This document shows, piece by piece, positions 26,363 through 34,683 of a stretch of 64,000 nucleotides of DNA (its first letter is position 1; every line of letters begins with the position of its first letter). Location: positions 51,920 to 115,919 of the forward strand of contig JAJDUB010000034.1 of NCBI GenBank assembly GCA_022826885.1, read 5' to 3'. Under the pieces are notes generated by a model. That model ran no database searches, had not been told where the DNA came from, and saw only the letters and a list, made by a program, of their open reading frames with translations. The position numbers and the translations under genes were made by a program. The stretch is from Gammaproteobacteria bacterium. Lineage in GTDB: Bacteria; Pseudomonadota; Gammaproteobacteria; Eutrophobiales; Eutrophobiaceae.

Positions 26363-28516
26363 ATGGACGTATCGAGCGTACTGGACGGACTGAATGAGGC
26401 GCAGCGCGAGGTAGTCGCCGCGCCGCCCGGCAATATCCTGGTGCTTGCCGGCGCCGGCAGCGGTAAAACCAGGGTGCTGGTGCATCGTATCGCCTGGTAC
26501 CTGGATACGGAACAGGCTGCGCCTTACGGCATACTGGCGGTCACGTTCACCAACAAGGCTGCCGCGGAGATGCGCGGCCGGATCGAGACCTTGCTGAAAC
26601 GCCCTGCCGGCGGCATGTGGGTGGGTACTTTCCACGGGCTTGCCCACCGTATCCTGCGCCTGCACTGCCAGGAGGCAGGTCTACCGAACAATTTTCAGAT
26701 CCTCGACAGTGATGACCAGTTACGCACCCTGCGCCGGGTGATCCGGGACATGAACCTAGATGAAGACCAGTATTCCCCCAAGGAGGCACAATGGTTCGTC
26801 AAATCACAAAAGGAGGAGGGGTTGCGTCCGCAACACATCGATTTCCATAGTGATCCCTTCATGGAACAAATGGTTTCGATTTATCGCAACTATCAGCAGA
26901 ACTGCGAGCGCGCCGGACTGGTAGATTTTGCCGAATTGTTATTGAGAACCCATGAACTGTTTCGCGACCAGGACGTCCTGCTGCGTCATTATCAACAGCG
27001 CTTCCGCCACATCTTGGTGGATGAGTTCCAGGACACCAACGCATTACAGTACGCCTGGCTGCGCCTGCTGGCAGGCAGGGACAACAACCTGTTTGCCGTC
27101 GGTGATGATGACCAGTCCATATACAGTTTCCGCGGTGCCCGGATGGAAAACATACAGCACTTTCAACAGGATTTTCCGGAAACGTCTTTGTATCGACTGG
27201 AACAGAACTACCGTTCGACGACCAACATCCTGAATGCGGCCAATGCCCTGATTGCAAATAACACAACCCGCTTGGGAAAAAACCTGTGGACCGAAGGTAG
27301 GCCAGGCGAAAAACTTGAACTCTACGCGGCCTACAGTGAACATGACGAAGCCCGCTTTGTAGTAGAAAGGATCAGCGTTGCGAAACTGAATAACGTCAAC
27401 TACCAAGACAACGCTATCCTCTACCGGATCGGCGCCACATCGCGGGTACTGGAGGAGGCGTTGATGCAGGCCCAGGTGCCTTATCGCGTGTTCGGCGGTG
27501 TACGGTTTTACGAGCGGACAGAGATCAAGGACGCAATGGCTTATCTGCGGCTTGCCGTATTCCGGGATGATGATGCCTCTTTCGAACGTATCGTCAACAC
27601 GCCGTCCCGGGGTATCGGGCAGCGCAGTCTTGAAGAAATCCGCGGCCGGGCGAGGCAAGAAAATATATCGTTATGGAGGGCTTCCTGCACGCTTGTGACT
27701 GACAAGCTCCTGCCAACACGCTCTAGGTCTGCACTGGAGCGGTTTCTCGGGTTGATCGAGCAGATGGCACAATCCATCGGGGGCAAGGGTCTGGATCAAG
27801 CCATGGATATCATCATCGGCGCCAGCAGCTTGGTTGAGCACTATCGCAAGGAAAAGGGGGAGCGGGGACTTACCCGGGTTGAGAACCTAGAAGAGCTGGT
27901 CAGCGCTGCCGGGCAATTCGAGGTGGATGAGGAGGTGCAGGGCGATATGGAACCTATGGAGGCGTTCCTGTCCCAGGCCGCGCTGGAAGCAGGTGAAACC
28001 CAGGCAGATGCCTATTCCGACGCAGTCAACCTGATGACCCTGCACACCGCCAAGGGGACGGAGTTCGACCGGGTCTACCTAGTCGGCATGGAAGAGGGCC
28101 TGTTCCCTCATCAACGCAGGGTTCACGATCTTGCACAACTGGAGGAAGAGCGGCGGCTTTGTTACGTGGGCTTCACACGGGCGCGCAAAAAGCTGACCCT
28201 GAGTTACTCCCGGCACCGGCGGATGTACCGGAATGACTTCTATCCGAAACCATCGCGTTTCCTGGAAGAGATCCCGCCGGAACTGATCGACGACATTCGC
28301 CTGGGAGGCGCGGTATCCCGTGATTTTTTCAACAAGGCAGAAGCCGACGCCGATACGCCTTTCGGTCCCGGCCAGCGGGTGGTGCACGACCGTTTCGGTG
28401 AAGGTACAGTGTTAAACCTGGAAGGCCGCGGCAGCCATGCCAGGGTACAGGTGAATTTCGAAGAAGCCGGCGCAAAATGGCTGGTACTGGCCTACGCAAA
28501 CCTGCAGCCTGTCTGA
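26363..28516 (+). CDS. uvrD: DNA helicase II UvrD
   Basis: A 717-residue SF1A helicase starting MDVSSVLDGLNEAQREVVAAPPGNILVLAGAGSGKTRVLVHRIAW; a GTG directly before the ATG is an alternative start. Motifs: Walker A near residue 35, VDEFQDTN, GDDDQSIYSFRGA, LEQNYRST, LMTLHTAKGTEFDRVYLVGMEEGLFPH, and YVGFTRARK. The C-terminal tail contains a RVVHDRFGEGTVLNLEG Tudor-like RNA-polymerase-binding element. It acts in nucleotide excision and mismatch repair. A palindromic repeat follows 26 bp after the stop. Confidence 0.96.
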   Translation: MDVSSVLDGLNEAQREVVAAPPGNILVLAGAGSGKTRVLVHRIAWYLDTEQAAPYGILAVTFTNKAAAEMRGRIETLLKRPAGGMWVGTFHGLAHRILRLHCQEAGLPNNFQILDSDDQLRTLRRVIRDMNLDEDQYSPKEAQWFVKSQKEEGLRPQHIDFHSDPFMEQMVSIYRNYQQNCERAGLVDFAELLLRTHELFRDQDVLLRHYQQRFRHILVDEFQDTNALQYAWLRLLAGRDNNLFAVGDDDQSIYSFRGARMENIQHFQQDFPETSLYRLEQNYRSTTNILNAANALIANNTTRLGKNLWTEGRPGEKLELYAAYSEHDEARFVVERISVAKLNNVNYQDNAILYRIGATSRVLEEALMQAQVPYRVFGGVRFYERTEIKDAMAYLRLAVFRDDDASFERIVNTPSRGIGQRSLEEIRGRARQENISLWRASCTLVTDKLLPTRSRSALERFLGLIEQMAQSIGGKGLDQAMDIIIGASSLVEHYRKEKGERGLTRVENLEELVSAAGQFEVDEEVQGDMEPMEAFLSQAALEAGETQADAYSDAVNLMTLHTAKGTEFDRVYLVGMEEGLFPHQRRVHDLAQLEEERRLCYVGFTRARKKLTLSYSRHRRMYRNDFYPKPSRFLEEIPPELIDDIRLGGAVSRDFFNKAEADADTPFGPGQRVVHDRFGEGTVLNLEGRGSHARVQVNFEEAGAKWLVLAYANLQPV

Positions 28517-28542
28517 GCCGATCCTGGCCTGCAACCCTGACC

Positions 28543-28567
28543 GGGGACAGATTTAAAATCTGTCCCC
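28543..28567. repeat. 25-bp perfect palindrome between uvrD and the TRAP binding-protein gene
   Basis: Arms GGGGACAGATTT and the exact complement around one A. Same family as 1583, 10759 and 48835. Followed by AAAACGG rather than a T-run, so it may act as an mRNA-stabilising hairpin or be a passive mobile element. Confidence 0.7.
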
Positions 28568-28586
28568 AAAACGGAGAGTAAAAACA

Positions 28587-29705
28587 GTGATAGAAAACTA
28601 CAACACATTCCCGACAATGCGGGCAAAGCGGCGATTATATTACTTCCTGTTCGCGATTATTCTCAGCGGTTGCGGAGGCGAAGACCCGGGTAACGCTACG
28701 GGATCAAATATTGATACCGGCAAGATCTATCGCTGGAAGATGGTAACCACCTGGCCGGCGAATTTCCCGGTGTTCCAGGAAGCGCCGGAGATGTTTGCCC
28801 AAAATGTCCGTATCATGAGCAACGGGAGGCTGGATATCAACGTCTTTGCCGGTGGTGAACTGGTGCCGGCATTGCAGGTGTTCGACGCGGTGTCCCAGGG
28901 CGCCGTGGAGATGGGGCACGGGTCCGCGTATTACTGGGCGGGCAAGGTGCCGGCCGCGCAGTTTTTCTCTACGGTACCCTTCGGCATGGAGCAGAAGGGC
29001 GTGGAAGCCTGGTTGTACCATGGCGGCGGTCTGGAGTTATGGAATGAACTGTATGAACCCTTCAACGTCATTGCCCTGCCCATGGGCAATTCCGGGGTGC
29101 AGATGGGCGGCTGGTTCAACAAGAAAATAGAAACCATTGACGACCTCAAGGGCCTGCGCATGCGCATTCCCGGACTCGGCGGCAAGGTGCTGGACCGGGC
29201 CGGCGGCAATCCCATACTGATGTCGGGGGGCGAGCTCTATACCGCGCTGGAGCGGGGCACGATCGATGCCACGGAATGGGTCGGCCCCCTGCACGACCTG
29301 CGTCTGGGCCTGAACCGCGCGGCCACCTATTATTACTATCCGGGCTGGCACGAACCGGGAGCGGAGCTGGAGCTGCTGATCAACCGGGCGCGCTGGGACA
29401 GCCTGCCGGTTGACCTGCAGCACATAGTCAAGCAGGCCGCAGCCGCGACCAGCGCATGGACTTACAGCGCCATGGAATACCATAACAGCCAGGCGCTCAA
29501 GGAGTTGTCCGGGAAAAAGAATATACAGGTGCTGCCGTTTCCGCAGGAGGTCTTGCAGGCACTGCGCGGCGTCACCCGGCAGACGCTGGAGAGTGAAGCT
29601 GAAAAAGACCCGGAATTCAAACGTGTGTATGAATCCTACCTGGCGTTCCAGGACTCTTATCAGCCCTGGCATCGACTCACTTCAAAGGCACTGGAGTCTG
29701 ATTAA
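28587..29705 (+). CDS. TRAP-type transporter substrate-binding lipoprotein (DctP family)
   Basis: A 372-residue DctP-type binding protein. A second ATG at 28620 (MRAKRRLYYFLFAIILSGCGG) gives a better-placed lipoprotein signal with lipobox LSGC; either start is possible. The mature part has the family patterns FAQNVRIMSNGRLDINVFAGGELVPALQVFDAVSQGAVEMGH, DLKGLRMRIPGLGGKVLDRAGG, and ALERGTIDATEWVGP. The membrane subunits DctQ and DctM are not adjacent: the next gene is on the other strand. Such proteins often bind organic acids, but the ligand is unknown. Confidence 0.88.
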   Translation: MIENYNTFPTMRAKRRLYYFLFAIILSGCGGEDPGNATGSNIDTGKIYRWKMVTTWPANFPVFQEAPEMFAQNVRIMSNGRLDINVFAGGELVPALQVFDAVSQGAVEMGHGSAYYWAGKVPAAQFFSTVPFGMEQKGVEAWLYHGGGLELWNELYEPFNVIALPMGNSGVQMGGWFNKKIETIDDLKGLRMRIPGLGGKVLDRAGGNPILMSGGELYTALERGTIDATEWVGPLHDLRLGLNRAATYYYYPGWHEPGAELELLINRARWDSLPVDLQHIVKQAAAATSAWTYSAMEYHNSQALKELSGKKNIQVLPFPQEVLQALRGVTRQTLESEAEKDPEFKRVYESYLAFQDSYQPWHRLTSKALESD

Positions 29706-29736
29706 GTCAGGGCTTCCCGTATTACCGGTTTTGCCG

Positions 29737-30600
29737 TTATCTGCGCCGGCAAAGAAAATATAACGACACGCAGAAAAGCAGCAGACACACCGAAGCCAAG
29801 TCTCCGGAAAACGGGTCGTAACGGTTTACCAGGTGGGCGTACGGGCTGTAGGGCATGAAATCGGTAACGTGCTGGACGAGTTTCTCCCCGGCTACCAGCC
29901 CGGCATGAATGCCGATACACAGGATCAGGTTGCCGGTCAGGAGGCGCACCAGGCCCAGTAACAGGCCCAGGAAAAACAGGGTGAGCATGGCATCGTATCT
30001 TGCCGGGTCGGCAAACTGGAACAGGGCCGCGGGCAGCATGGTCAGGCCGGTGTACCAGTGAATGGCCGCGTCCACCGGCAGGTCGCGGAATTTAAGATAA
30101 TGCACGGCGGCATACACCAGGCTGACCACGACCAATGCAAGCGCCGTATTTGTCTGACGGCTCAGCCCGCCGAGCAGGGCGCCCCGGAAGATAAGCTCTT
30201 CGACAATGCCCACCAGCAGACCGGTCAGCAGCCCTCCGAGCAATAACAGGGATAATCGTTCAAGAGACAACAACCGTTCTGCATTGAGGTCATGGATGCC
30301 AAGCGCCAGGAGATTGGCCTCGATGATTGCGACGATGATAAACCCGGCTGCCAGTCCCTGGATAAGCCTGATATGGGCGCGGTGGGACCGGATCCCGAGC
30401 CGGTGCAATGACAGGCCGTTATAGTGTGCGAAATAAAGCAGGCTGAACAGCAGGCCGCTGAGCAGCGTCGTTCGGGAAACTATTTTTCTGAACGGTACTT
30501 CACCGAACGATGAAAAAATCTCATATACGGGAAATGCAAGGAGAGCGCCGAACAGGATAGCGCTTATGAATGCAGCGGAAAAAACAAGCAGGGCGCGCAT
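29737..30600 (-). CDS. CPBP family intramembrane protease
   Basis: A 287-residue polytopic membrane protein with about eight helices. The CPBP/Abi (Rce1-like) motifs are visible: motif 1 EELIFRG (paired Glu and Arg), motif 2 with His in VYAAVHYLKF, and motif 3 GIHAGLVAGEKL. These form the active site of prenyl-protein and other intramembrane endopeptidases; in bacteria they are linked to bacteriocin immunity and signalling. The substrate here is unknown. It lies 41 bp downstream of the cytochrome c5 gene on the same strand. Confidence 0.85.
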   Translation of the reverse strand: MRALLVFSAAFISAILFGALLAFPVYEIFSSFGEVPFRKIVSRTTLLSGLLFSLLYFAHYNGLSLHRLGIRSHRAHIRLIQGLAAGFIIVAIIEANLLALGIHDLNAERLLSLERLSLLLLGGLLTGLLVGIVEELIFRGALLGGLSRQTNTALALVVVSLVYAAVHYLKFRDLPVDAAIHWYTGLTMLPAALFQFADPARYDAMLTLFFLGLLLGLVRLLTGNLILCIGIHAGLVAGEKLVQHVTDFMPYSPYAHLVNRYDPFSGDLASVCLLLFCVSLYFLCRRR

Positions 30601-30641
30601 GGCCGGCCGGCAGGATATATTTTATCGGCCCGGTTCATCGT

Positions 30642-31148
30642 CTATTGGCTGTTCGCCACCATGTAATCTACGGCGGCCTTGACTTCTTCGTCCGACAGGT
30701 TCAAGTTGCCGCCCTTGGGCGGCATGGCAATGAGGCCGCCCTCACTGATAAATCCCTTGATGGAGTGCTCATACAGCAACGCCATCCCCTGGGCAATGCG
30801 GCTCTCCCAGGCGGCCTTGTCTCCGACTTTCGGGATATTCGGCAAACCGTTGTGGCAGGTTATGCAGAGGCCGTTGTACACTCGCTGACCCATTTCCACA
30901 GGTTCCTCGCTGGTGGCTACCGCTGCTACGGTAGCCACTTCCACTTCTTCTGCATCCTCATCAAGCAGGTTCACCACGCCTACCGGGACGGTATTCGCGG
31001 AGACCTTGGTCGACTGTTTGCGGGCAACGGCATCCTCATCAACGCCAAGATACAGCGCCAGCACCAGAAATATGATGATCATCACGGCCAGCAGGCCGAT
31101 CACAATCGAATAATTATAAAAAAACACCTTATCTTCTTTCGAACTCAT
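30642..31148 (-). CDS. Membrane-anchored cytochrome c5 family protein
   Basis: About 168 residues from MSSKEDKVFF (two Mets earlier is also possible at 31154). One N-terminal membrane helix (YSIVIGLLAVMIIIFLVLALY) anchors a periplasmic monohaem domain with CITCH as the haem-binding motif and AMPPKGGN supplying the distal Met. The end, NLSDEEVKAAVDYMVA, is typical of cytochrome c5. It is an electron carrier to terminal oxidases in related bacteria. An acidic linker separates helix and haem domain. Confidence 0.88.
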   Translation of the reverse strand: MSSKEDKVFFYNYSIVIGLLAVMIIIFLVLALYLGVDEDAVARKQSTKVSANTVPVGVVNLLDEDAEEVEVATVAAVATSEEPVEMGQRVYNGLCITCHNGLPNIPKVGDKAAWESRIAQGMALLYEHSIKGFISEGGLIAMPPKGGNLNLSDEEVKAAVDYMVANSQ

Positions 31149-31173
31149 GGACACCTCCTCTATTGAAAATGAT

Positions 31174-31222
31174 TAAGGAAACCCTGAACGACTCCAGGAT
31201 GGACTTGTTCAGGGTTTCCTTA
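31174..31222. repeat. 49-bp inverted repeat next to the nitrile hydratase operon
   Basis: Arms TAAGGAAACCCTGAAC and its exact complement separated by 17 bases. It lies between the cytochrome c5 gene and the unidentified 305-residue gene, whose last codons and TGA stop are provided by the right arm. The shape is that of a small non-autonomous element or a strong hairpin. No T-run follows on either strand. Confidence 0.7.
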
Positions 31223-32126
31223 GCTCTGCCTGCTGTATTTTAACAATCCGGCGGGCAATGTCATACCATCTCGAATCAGCGCCCGCCGGTGTGCCGGAAG
31301 TCCCTTCAGCCGCGGCTTTTGCTTTCAGGTAGTCTTCGATGCCCACTTTTTTCAGGACATCCTTGAATACATGGTATTGCGCGGGGTCGCACGGTTTTTC
31401 CACACCGTACTTGTCGTGCAGGGGGTGGGGCGGGTAGACGTGCATGACGGTTGAATACCCTGGCGGAAGCACGGTCTTGTCCTTTCCCAGCAGTCCGGGC
31501 AACAGGTGTGTATGCGGCCCCGTTTCCGTATGGCCTCCCTTTTGCGGGATGGGTGTGTAGACTTCGATGCGGCCCAGGGCGGAGACGACGATACGCTCTG
31601 GAGATGATTGTTGCAGCAGTCCGGGCAAGGCGTGTTGCTGGTCCGATAGTGCTTTCCCGCAGAACGAAGTTAATTCTTTTTCCAGGTCTGAATCGCCGGT
31701 TCGCACGCAGAAACGCGCCAGGTCCGACCCCAGGCCCAGGTCGAACAACTGCTTGTGCCGGTCCCGGGAACGGATCGCGCCAGTGTCGGCGCCAAGAGCT
31801 GTTATAACGTGGTTTGCCGGTAGCCGCGAGAGTGGTTCCGGCAGGGCGAGCGCTATGGTTTGGGTCCATGACCTGGTGCAATGGGCAATGTCCTCGTAAG
31901 CGAAACAGGCGAGTTCATGCGCCAGGTTCACGGCGATGGCACCCCGGTCCGTCACGGCATGTAACGCGGTTGCACTTTCTTCGAAGTCCACGCTTTCTCC
32001 CTTGTCGTACATGAACTCCGCGATGGCGCCGGATATGCCGTTGCTCCAACTGCTCTCCGTTGAGTGCAGGTAGCGTCTAATCAGATCGATCTCCGGTTTA
32101 CGGGAGATAGTTACACCGGACTGCAT
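31209..32126 (-). CDS. Unidentified protein downstream of the nitrile hydratase genes
   Basis: A 305-residue soluble protein I do not recognise. No signal peptide or membrane helix. Residues about 95-180 are helical (PEPLSRLPANHVITALGADTGA, FDLGLGSDLARFCVRTGD). The C-terminal third is rich in His and Pro: GGHTETGPHTHLLPGLL followed by HVYPPHPLHDKYG, a pattern that could bind a metal. It lies 34 bp after the accessory gene on the same strand, suggesting a fourth operon member, perhaps for cobalt delivery or regulation, but this is a guess. The stop codon is inside an inverted repeat. Confidence 0.7.
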   Translation of the reverse strand: MQSGVTISRKPEIDLIRRYLHSTESSWSNGISGAIAEFMYDKGESVDFEESATALHAVTDRGAIAVNLAHELACFAYEDIAHCTRSWTQTIALALPEPLSRLPANHVITALGADTGAIRSRDRHKQLFDLGLGSDLARFCVRTGDSDLEKELTSFCGKALSDQQHALPGLLQQSSPERIVVSALGRIEVYTPIPQKGGHTETGPHTHLLPGLLGKDKTVLPPGYSTVMHVYPPHPLHDKYGVEKPCDPAQYHVFKDVLKKVGIEDYLKAKAAAEGTSGTPAGADSRWYDIARRIVKIQQAELRKP

Positions 32127-32160
32127 GGCTGGTCTTCAGTGAGGGGCAGTTGTCGTTATA

Positions 32161-32499
32161 TTAATGATTGTGCCCGTGCAGGCGCCCGTGTTCTTCCTGC
32201 ACCTCATCCCTGCGGCGCATCAGCGCCTCGGCCGTAACCAGGCGCTTGTCTGCGACGATACCTTCCAGTGCCGCCAGCCAGTGATGGTAATAGGTATTGC
32301 CGAGATCCGGGTCGCCCCCGGCGCGGGCTGCGGAGATGGCCCGGTTAAGTCGTTCCGCCCATTCCGTCCAGGTGAAATGCCCCTGTTCATGCAGTTTCAG
32401 GACCAGCGCAAACGCCTGCGCCTGCCAGGGCTCCCTGAACACGGGACCCTCCTCGTCCAGGGGTATTCCGTCCAGGGATTCGAGATCGGGGGTTTGCAT
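32161..32499 (-). CDS. Nitrile hydratase accessory (activator) protein
   Basis: A 112-residue protein from the start MQTPDLESLDGIPLDEEGPVFREPWQAQAFALVL. It resembles the N-terminal half of the nitrile hydratase beta subunit (compare DEPVFHEDWESRVYAMTLA), as the P14K/NhlE-type activators do. These swap alpha subunits to insert cobalt into the enzyme. The C-terminus is His-rich (EEHGRLHGHNH). The frame is open to 32586, but that overlaps the beta gene. It lies 14 bp after the beta gene. Confidence 0.88.
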   Translation of the reverse strand: MQTPDLESLDGIPLDEEGPVFREPWQAQAFALVLKLHEQGHFTWTEWAERLNRAISAARAGGDPDLGNTYYHHWLAALEGIVADKRLVTAEALMRRRDEVQEEHGRLHGHNH

Positions 32500-32513
32500 A
32501 AACGGCTGTCTTA

Positions 32514-33176
32514 TTAGTCCGGGTCCATGTAGTCGTCGAACAGGTCGATATAGAGGGAATCGTTGGCCGGGGCGTCTTCTCCCCACAATTCACGGGCGCT
32601 GAACCTGACGCTATAGACATGCTGCGGCTTGTCCGGACCACCATGGGCATTGGTATCGGGCAGGAGAAAGATGCCGTGGCCCATTTCCACGACCCCGCGC
32701 CGGCCCCTGATGTAGCGGGGTATGCGCGTGTGATGCGGCGGATTGATGTTCCTGGCGATAATCGCATCGCCCGCCTTGAACCTGGGCGGGCTCTCGGCGT
32801 CCACGAAGACCGGCATGCGGTTTTTCATGCCGTACGCCATCCGCTCCAGCGAGGCGGCTTCAAAGCCGGCCGTCAACTCCGGGGCCGACACTTCGCCGGA
32901 TTCCAGTTCTTCCCGCGTCACCATGTTTTTTTTCAGCATCATGTGTTCGAGGCTGTACAGCCATTTTTCGTAGTACGAGAAGGTCAGGTAGTCTGCGGGC
33001 GGGATGGTTTCCGTCATGTAGCGTACTTCATCGGTGACAAAAATCCCGGCGCCCATGGTGGCGAGGGTCATGGCATACACCCTACTCTCCCAGTCTTCGT
33101 GAAATACGGGTTCGTCTTTTTCGATGTTCACCGGGCCGATGTTGTCCATGCCGCCGATGTCATGAATGCCGTTCAT
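32514..33176 (-). CDS. nthB: Nitrile hydratase subunit beta
   Basis: A 220-residue beta subunit. It opens MNGIHDIGGMDNIGPV, the near-invariant family start, and continues with FHEDWESRVYAM, YYEKWLYSLEHMM, and the C-terminal SH3-like barrel: RFKAGDAIIARNINPPHHTRIPRYIRGRRGVVEMGHG and VYSVRFSARELWGEDA. Together with alpha it hydrates nitriles to amides in the cytosol. It lies 20 bp after the alpha gene. Confidence 0.96.
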   Translation of the reverse strand: MNGIHDIGGMDNIGPVNIEKDEPVFHEDWESRVYAMTLATMGAGIFVTDEVRYMTETIPPADYLTFSYYEKWLYSLEHMMLKKNMVTREELESGEVSAPELTAGFEAASLERMAYGMKNRMPVFVDAESPPRFKAGDAIIARNINPPHHTRIPRYIRGRRGVVEMGHGIFLLPDTNAHGGPDKPQHVYSVRFSARELWGEDAPANDSLYIDLFDDYMDPD

Positions 33177-33196
33177 AACGCGATATCCTCCTTCCG

Positions 33197-33799
33197 TTAT
33201 TGCTCAAGGGTTGCCTGGCCGGTGCCGACCATGGAATCACGGGTGACGATTTCCTGCAATTCGGCTTCACTCATGTTCTCCGTGCCCTCCGGACGTTTCG
33301 GCAACACCAGGTACCTGATCTCCGCATTGCTGTCCCAGACCCGAACCGCGGTCTCTTCCGGCAACTCCAGGCCGAACTCCCTTAACAGCCCGCGCGGGTC
33401 ACGCACCGCCTTTGCGCGGTAAGGCGTGCTTTTATACCAGTTGGGCGGCAGGCCCAGCACCGGCCAGGGATAGCAGGAACAAAGCGTGCAGACGGTCAGG
33501 TTGTGGACCGCGTCGGTATTTTCCACCACCACCATGTGGCTGCCTTCGATCCCGGTGTATCCCTGATCCGCCAGGGTTGTCGAGGCGTCTTCCAGCAGTC
33601 TCGCCTTGAATTCAGGATCCATCCATGCCCTGGCTACGATAGCGGCGCCGATATGCGGCCCGACCTTGTTTTCGTAGTGATCGACAATGCCGTCAAGAGT
33701 CTCCCGATTGACCACGCCTTTTTCCGTTAATAGCGACTCCAATGCCCTCACCCGTAGTTGAACGTCTGACAGCGGAGCGCGATGTGACGATTCCGTCAT
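33197..33799 (-). CDS. nthA: Nitrile hydratase subunit alpha, cobalt type
   Basis: A 200-residue alpha subunit from MTESSHRAPLSDVQ. The frame begins at 33841, but the ATG at 33799 has AGAGG nine bases upstream and the earlier one has no ribosome site. The metal-binding claw VCTLCSCY (Cys 104, 107, 109) carries Thr after the first Cys, the mark of the cobalt rather than iron form; Tyr replaces the more common Thr after the last Cys. PWPVLGLPPNWYKS follows. No amidase gene is adjacent. Confidence 0.95.
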   Translation of the reverse strand: MTESSHRAPLSDVQLRVRALESLLTEKGVVNRETLDGIVDHYENKVGPHIGAAIVARAWMDPEFKARLLEDASTTLADQGYTGIEGSHMVVVENTDAVHNLTVCTLCSCYPWPVLGLPPNWYKSTPYRAKAVRDPRGLLREFGLELPEETAVRVWDSNAEIRYLVLPKRPEGTENMSEAELQEIVTRDSMVGTGQATLEQ

Positions 33800-33868
33800 T
33801 TGGACTGCCTCTTGATGTTGTTTTTGTGTGGAGGTCAGCATGACATAAAGCGATACACTGTCAAGAGG

Positions 33869-34492
33869 TTAATCGGTGTCCCTGTCCAACTTACGCGTCA
33901 TCATGTCGTAGTAATCCACATCTTTCCGTTCAGTCATGATTTTCAGTGTTTCTTCGAGTTGCTGCATGTGGACACGGGCCTTTTGTTCAATTCGGATTCC
34001 TTCCAACCCTCGTGTGAACTGAAAAAAACATACGTTCAGGACATGGCTTGCACTAATCCTGATCTTTACGGTCACGTCATTAAGACGAGTGACGTCCTTG
34101 TAAAACGAGTACAGGATCGTAACGTCCTGATTTGCGTAAACGGAAATATTGCCATGCGGTTCCGGCGTGACTTCTCCGAATATAGCCCTCAAGCCTTTAA
34201 CGGGCGAGCGCAGCCATCTTTTCTTGAAACGTCCCGTATATTGGTAACCGGTGCTGACGAGATAAGGGCTGTCGGTCAATTGAGGTTCTTTTGTTCCATC
34301 AATGACGTCGTTGTAGAGAGGATCAAGTACCTCCATGTATTTGTCTATGCAACCGCGGGCCGCTGCCTTTATGTCGTCAATCTTCTGTCCTTTGTAAAGA
34401 TAGGGTCTGAATTCCATTTCCATTGAGGCAAGTCCGCCGCTGTTGCCTGTGAGACCGAAGTAATAGCTGAAGTCGCTTAAAGAAATTTCCAT
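33869..34492 (-). CDS. Unidentified protein at the edge of the defence island
   Basis: A 207-residue protein I cannot assign. It starts MEISLSDFSYYFGLTG with a strong AGAAGGAGA ribosome site, which supports a real gene. Composition is soluble and mixed alpha/beta, with many aromatic residues (SYYFG, YQYTGRFKKRW, ILYSFYKDV). The C-terminus is charged and helical (MQQLEETLKIMTERKDVDYYDMMTRKLD). It is on the same strand as the restriction-modification genes and the nitrile hydratase operon, separated from the methyltransferase by about 190 bp, and could belong to either group. Confidence 0.68.
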   Translation of the reverse strand: MEISLSDFSYYFGLTGNSGGLASMEMEFRPYLYKGQKIDDIKAAARGCIDKYMEVLDPLYNDVIDGTKEPQLTDSPYLVSTGYQYTGRFKKRWLRSPVKGLRAIFGEVTPEPHGNISVYANQDVTILYSFYKDVTRLNDVTVKIRISASHVLNVCFFQFTRGLEGIRIEQKARVHMQQLEETLKIMTERKDVDYYDMMTRKLDRDTD

Positions 34493-34683
34493 AATCTGTT
34501 CTCCTTCTTATTTCGACCGTAGCACCGATTCCTTAAATCAGGTCATTTCACTCTCCCATTACAGAGTTGCTACGGTACAGTCCATGGGGATGAAAAAGCA
34601 TAACCAAGCCGATATTATTGTGCAAATTTTTTTCGGGATCGTCATGCATTATGGGACTGTAAATATTTCTAATTTTCAGATAA

